From Amycolatopsis pittospori (lineage in GTDB: Bacteria > Actinomycetota > Actinomycetes > Mycobacteriales > Pseudonocardiaceae), in contig NZ_JACBXD010000046.1 in NCBI RefSeq assembly GCF_013870525.1, forward strand, positions 1 through 61,494: 61,494 nucleotides of DNA, written 5' to 3'. The position numbers and the translations under genes were made by a program. Shown one piece after another: positions 58,896 through 61,494 of the stretch. The notes under the pieces are model-generated. The model was not told the origin of the DNA. It searched no databases and saw only the letters and a program-made list of their open reading frames with translations. Within the stretch, counting starts at the first letter, position 1. Each line of letters opens with the position of its first letter.

Positions 58896-58908
58896 TACCA
58901 TCGCGAGC
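58896..58908 (+). promoter_or_regulatory. Leaderless-type -10 for the alpha/beta hydrolase
   Basis: TACCAT (58896-58901) lies 7 nt before ATG 58909, without a Shine-Dalgarno, so a leaderless mRNA is likely. Confidence 0.45.
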
Positions 58909-59772
58909 ATGGGACTCGACGAACTGGAGCTGTCGCGGACGTTCGCATGGCGCGGTCGTTCCGTGGCGTGGGAACGCCTCGGCGAAGGCGCCCCGGTCGT
59001 GCTGTGCCACGGGACACCGTGGTCGGCGCGACTGTGGGCGCCTTTCGCGCGGGCGCTCAGCCGTGAATTCACCGTCCACGTCTGGGATATGCCGGGTTAC
59101 GGACGCTCGTCGAAAGACCCCGCCCACGCCGTGGATCTCGGTACCCAGGGCGAACTTTTCGCCGATCTGCTGGGACATTGGGGGCTGACCGCCCCGCATG
59201 TGATCGCCCACGACTACGGCGGCGCCGTTTCGCTGCGCGCGAAACTGCTGCACGGCTCCGAATACGCGTCGCTCGCGCTGGTGGACGTCGTCGCGCTGCG
59301 GCCTTGGGGTTCGGAGTTCTTCCGGCTCGTCGCGGAGAACGCGGAGGTCTTCCAGGCGCAGCCCCCGACGGTGCACAAGGGTGCCCTGGAGTCCTACATC
59401 GGGACGGCCTCCCATCGTGGTCTCACCGACGCGCAACTGGCCACGCTGACCGGGCCTTGGCTGGACGCCGAGGGGCAACGCGCCTTCTACCGGCAGATCG
59501 CCGAGGCGGACGTCCGGTACACCGACGAGATCCAGGACCGCTATCCCGAACTCGCGTTGCCGGTGAAGGTGATCTGGGGTGCGGACGACACCTGGATCCC
59601 GGTGGACCGGGCGGAACGGCTCGCCGCCGCGATTCCGGGCTCGATCCTGGACGTCATCGAAGGCGCCGGGCATCTGATCCAGTACGACGCCCCGGTCGAA
59701 CTGGCCTTTTCCCTGCACCGCTGGCTCACCGCGGAAGTGGACCGGTGGGGACCCGGCGGGAGCGGAAGCTGA
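58909..59772 (+). CDS. Alpha/beta hydrolase (epoxide hydrolase/dehalogenase-like)
   Basis: The 287-residue enzyme has the oxyanion HGTPWS, the nucleophile elbow VIAHDYGGAVS with Asp (about residue 99, not Ser), and the His in EGAGHLIQYD. Asp nucleophiles are typical of epoxide hydrolases and haloalkane dehalogenases. The acid is likely in IWGADDTWIP. The substrate is unknown. It is 28 bp after the ANTAR gene but has its own -10. Confidence 0.92.
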   Translation: MGLDELELSRTFAWRGRSVAWERLGEGAPVVLCHGTPWSARLWAPFARALSREFTVHVWDMPGYGRSSKDPAHAVDLGTQGELFADLLGHWGLTAPHVIAHDYGGAVSLRAKLLHGSEYASLALVDVVALRPWGSEFFRLVAENAEVFQAQPPTVHKGALESYIGTASHRGLTDAQLATLTGPWLDAEGQRAFYRQIAEADVRYTDEIQDRYPELALPVKVIWGADDTWIPVDRAERLAAAIPGSILDVIEGAGHLIQYDAPVELAFSLHRWLTAEVDRWGPGGSGS

Positions 59773-59809
59773 AACGTCAGAGCAAGATCAACATCGCGTA
59801 GTCGAAATA

Positions 59810-60151
59810 TTAGAAATCGTCTACGTGATATCCGGCGACGTAGGCGTTCGAAAGCAGCCCTCCGTGACATTCCGCGGTCGACGGTCCGAAACCGCGCGGA
59901 ACCCAATGACCTGCGGTGTACCAAAAGGACGATCCAGAAGCGCAGTGGGCGACCACCCGGTAGGAATCCGACGGTCGGGGCAGGGAAAAGCAGGTCATGG
60001 AAATGCCTTCACCGAAGAGCAATCCGTAGCGGCTGCTGTCGCAGCCGTACGGCGGGAACTTGCTCTCGGTCGCCGCGGACGCCGGCGAACCGGCCAGGGT
60101 TCCGGCCGCCGAAAGGGCGGCCAAGACTAAAGCGGCGATTTTCTTCTTCAT
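59810..60151 (-). CDS. Small secreted cysteine-containing protein
   Basis: The 113-residue protein has a signal peptide (KIAALVLAALSAAGTLAGSPASA). The mature part of about 86 residues has four Cys (YGCDSS, MTCFSL, AHCASG, AECHGG) and many Tyr/Ser/Gly, fitting two disulfides. I do not recognise the family; a small secreted toxin, inhibitor or binding protein is possible. Confidence 0.82.
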   Translation of the reverse strand: MKKKIAALVLAALSAAGTLAGSPASAATESKFPPYGCDSSRYGLLFGEGISMTCFSLPRPSDSYRVVAHCASGSSFWYTAGHWVPRGFGPSTAECHGGLLSNAYVAGYHVDDF

Positions 60152-60315
60152 TGCTTTCTCCCGGGGATCGTTCCCAATGGAAAGCTCAGATTAGCCGCAC
60201 GGAAGAATTGTCGTGAATTCATCGGGCAGGTGAAACGAGAACGCGAGCGGTGAACCGCGCTGCTCCGAAAGAGCGTCCCCCGACCCTCTTCCGAGTTCGC
60301 CGGTCCCCTTTCGGC

Positions 60316-61494
60316 CTAGTGTCGCCGGTAGTGCGCCGGAGACGTGATCGTGGCGCGATCCTCGTAGGAGCCCGGCCTGCCGCGGTCGACGTGGAACGTC
60401 GTCAGGGTGCTCACCGGCGAACGCGGGTCGCGCCGGTCGCCGATCACGCGCATATGCGTGCTCCAGCGACGCGGGGTGACCTCGTAGACGTCGTAGCCGT
60501 AGCGGTCGCCCTCGAAGTACTTGAGGTGCGGGTTCGCCGCGCCCATCTTCGGGCCGTTCGTGGCGTTCCACTCGGGGGAGTAGGCGCCGGAGGAGACCGA
60601 GTGCGCGGTGAACTCCGTGCCGATCACCGGGCCTGCCGGGTCGGCGAAGTCGGGGCGGATGTCGTCGACGAACGCGGAATGCCAGTCGCCGGTGATCACC
60701 ACCAGGTCTTCGAGGCCGCTCTGGGCCACGTGGGTCAGGACCTCCTTGCGTTCGGCGAGGAAGCCGTCCCACTGGTCGGTGAACATGTAGCCGCCGCCAC
60801 CCGGTTCGGCGAGCTGGCTCAGCATGATCGAGTTCACCCAGCAGTGCCAGGCCTCGCCCGCCCCGGTCACCTGGTCCTTGAGCCACGCCTTCTGGTCCGC
60901 GCCGAGGATCGTGCCGTCCGGCAGGTTCTGCGCCGACCGGTACTGCCGGAGGTCCAAAATAGACAGATCGAGCAGGTCGCCCCACCGGCGCTGCCGGTGG
61001 ATCCGCGGTGTCGCCGGATGGTCCGGCCGCACCGGCATATGTTCGAACCAGGCCTGATACGCCGCCGATCGCCTGGCCCGCAGCGACGGAGTGGTGCCGC
61101 TGTAGTCGTTGACCACCTCGTGGTCGTCCCAGGTGATGAACCACGGGTGGGCCGCGTGGGCGTCCCGCAGCGAAGGGTCGGACTTGTAGAGCGCGTGCCG
61201 CCGCCGGTACGCCGGCAGGGTCAGGACCTCGGGTCCCTCGTGGTCGCGCAGCGGGTTCCCGCCGACCTGACCGTGCTCGTAGACGTAGTCGCCGAGGTGG
61301 ACGACGAAATCGAGGTCCTCCCGCGCGATCCCGGCGTGCGCGGCGTAGAACCCGTCGTGGAAGGCCTGGCAGTTGGCCGAGGCGAACCGCACCCGCCGGA
61401 CCGGCCCGACGGGCGCGGTACGGGTGCGGCCCACGCGGCTGACCTTGCCGAGTGCCTGGAAGCGGTAGTAGTACTGCGCGCCCGGCTCCAGCCC
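60316..61494 (-). CDS. phoD: PhoD-type alkaline phosphatase, C-terminal part (cut by window edge)
   Basis: The frame is open past the window end. It encodes at least 393 residues of PhoD phosphodiesterase/phosphatase: RFASANCQAF (binuclear metal site start), LDFVVHLGDYVYEHGQ, WDDHEVVNDYSG, VVITGDWHSAFVDDIRP and IGTEFTAHSVSSG. These give the Ca/Fe ligands. The signal peptide and N-terminal domain lie outside the window; the last upstream part (LEPGAQYYYRFQAL) is a fibronectin-like segment before the catalytic domain. Confidence 0.93.
   Translation of the reverse strand, partial: GLEPGAQYYYRFQALGKVSRVGRTRTAPVGPVRRVRFASANCQAFHDGFYAAHAGIAREDLDFVVHLGDYVYEHGQVGGNPLRDHEGPEVLTLPAYRRRHALYKSDPSLRDAHAAHPWFITWDDHEVVNDYSGTTPSLRARRSAAYQAWFEHMPVRPDHPATPRIHRQRRWGDLLDLSILDLRQYRSAQNLPDGTILGADQKAWLKDQVTGAGEAWHCWVNSIMLSQLAEPGGGGYMFTDQWDGFLAERKEVLTHVAQSGLEDLVVITGDWHSAFVDDIRPDFADPAGPVIGTEFTAHSVSSGAYSPEWNATNGPKMGAANPHLKYFEGDRYGYDVYEVTPRRWSTHMRVIGDRRDPRSPVSTLTTFHVDRGRPGSYEDRATITSPAHYRRH

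Overview
The window is about 61.5 kb of high-GC DNA with strong G/C bias at third codon positions, frequent GTG and some TTG starts, and actinobacterial gene order. The gene content (ffh, rpsP-rimM-trmD-rplS-lepB-rnhB, yraN-yifB-dprA-xerC-whiG-type sigma, rpsB-tsf-pyrH-frr-cdsA, rlmN) and the style of the proteins fit a Pseudonocardiales chromosome, most likely Amycolatopsis or a close relative. The genus is my inference. No rRNA, tRNA, phage or CRISPR locus was seen.

Layout. (1) 1-21.5 kb is conserved housekeeping: the edge of a membrane sensor, a secreted hypothetical protein, SRP GTPase Ffh, an amidohydrolase, two CPBP membrane proteases, then ribosome, tRNA and secretion genes, the YraN-YifB-DprA DNA-processing operon, XerC, a WhiG/FliA-type sigma factor, a secreted M23-like protein, and the rpsB-tsf / pyrH-frr-cdsA block. 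(2) 21.5-29.8 kb is an accessory island between cdsA and rlmN, genes that are often close neighbours in actinobacteria. It holds an esterase, a VOC protein, a methyltransferase, a PadR regulator and a compact minus-strand RiPP (ribosomally made, modified peptide) operon: a 44-residue precursor with five VVHNR repeats, a fused leader-binding/YcaO enzyme, an MFS exporter and a GNAT acetyltransferase. (3) 29.8-43.8 kb starts with rlmN, followed by a TetR/TetX-like monooxygenase pair, a WYL regulator, small enzymes, a four-gene minus-strand operon (SGNH hydrolase, TPR protein, FGINLGW-repeat protein, CARDB-type membrane protein), an SOS-controlled DUF222/HNH protein and a DUF1206 membrane protein. 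(4) 43.8-61.5 kb is mixed accessory DNA: a frameshifted secreted-protein relic, a second TetR/flavin monooxygenase pair, SDR plus ABM monooxygenase, AraC, a TSUP permease, a DHFR-like reductase, a secreted Asp-box protein, a SufS-like aminotransferase, an intergenic array of palindromic repeats next to a broken PET-hydrolase-like gene, an isochorismatase, a PP2C phosphatase with two GAF-ANTAR proteins, an alpha/beta hydrolase, and a PhoD phosphatase cut by the window end.

The best candidate for an undescribed system is the RiPP operon at 25.6-29.6 kb. The precursor has no cysteine and a hexapeptide repeat (Ala-Val-Val-His-Asn-Arg). The repeat copies differ only at synonymous codon positions, which points to selection on the peptide. 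The gene sits 91 nt upstream of a single-chain YcaO enzyme, with a strong hairpin between them that could set the precursor:enzyme ratio. Other signals are an SOS box over the leaderless promoter of the HNH gene, two intergenic pairs of DnaA boxes with near-identical spacing, and TetR operators in both TetR/monooxygenase gaps.
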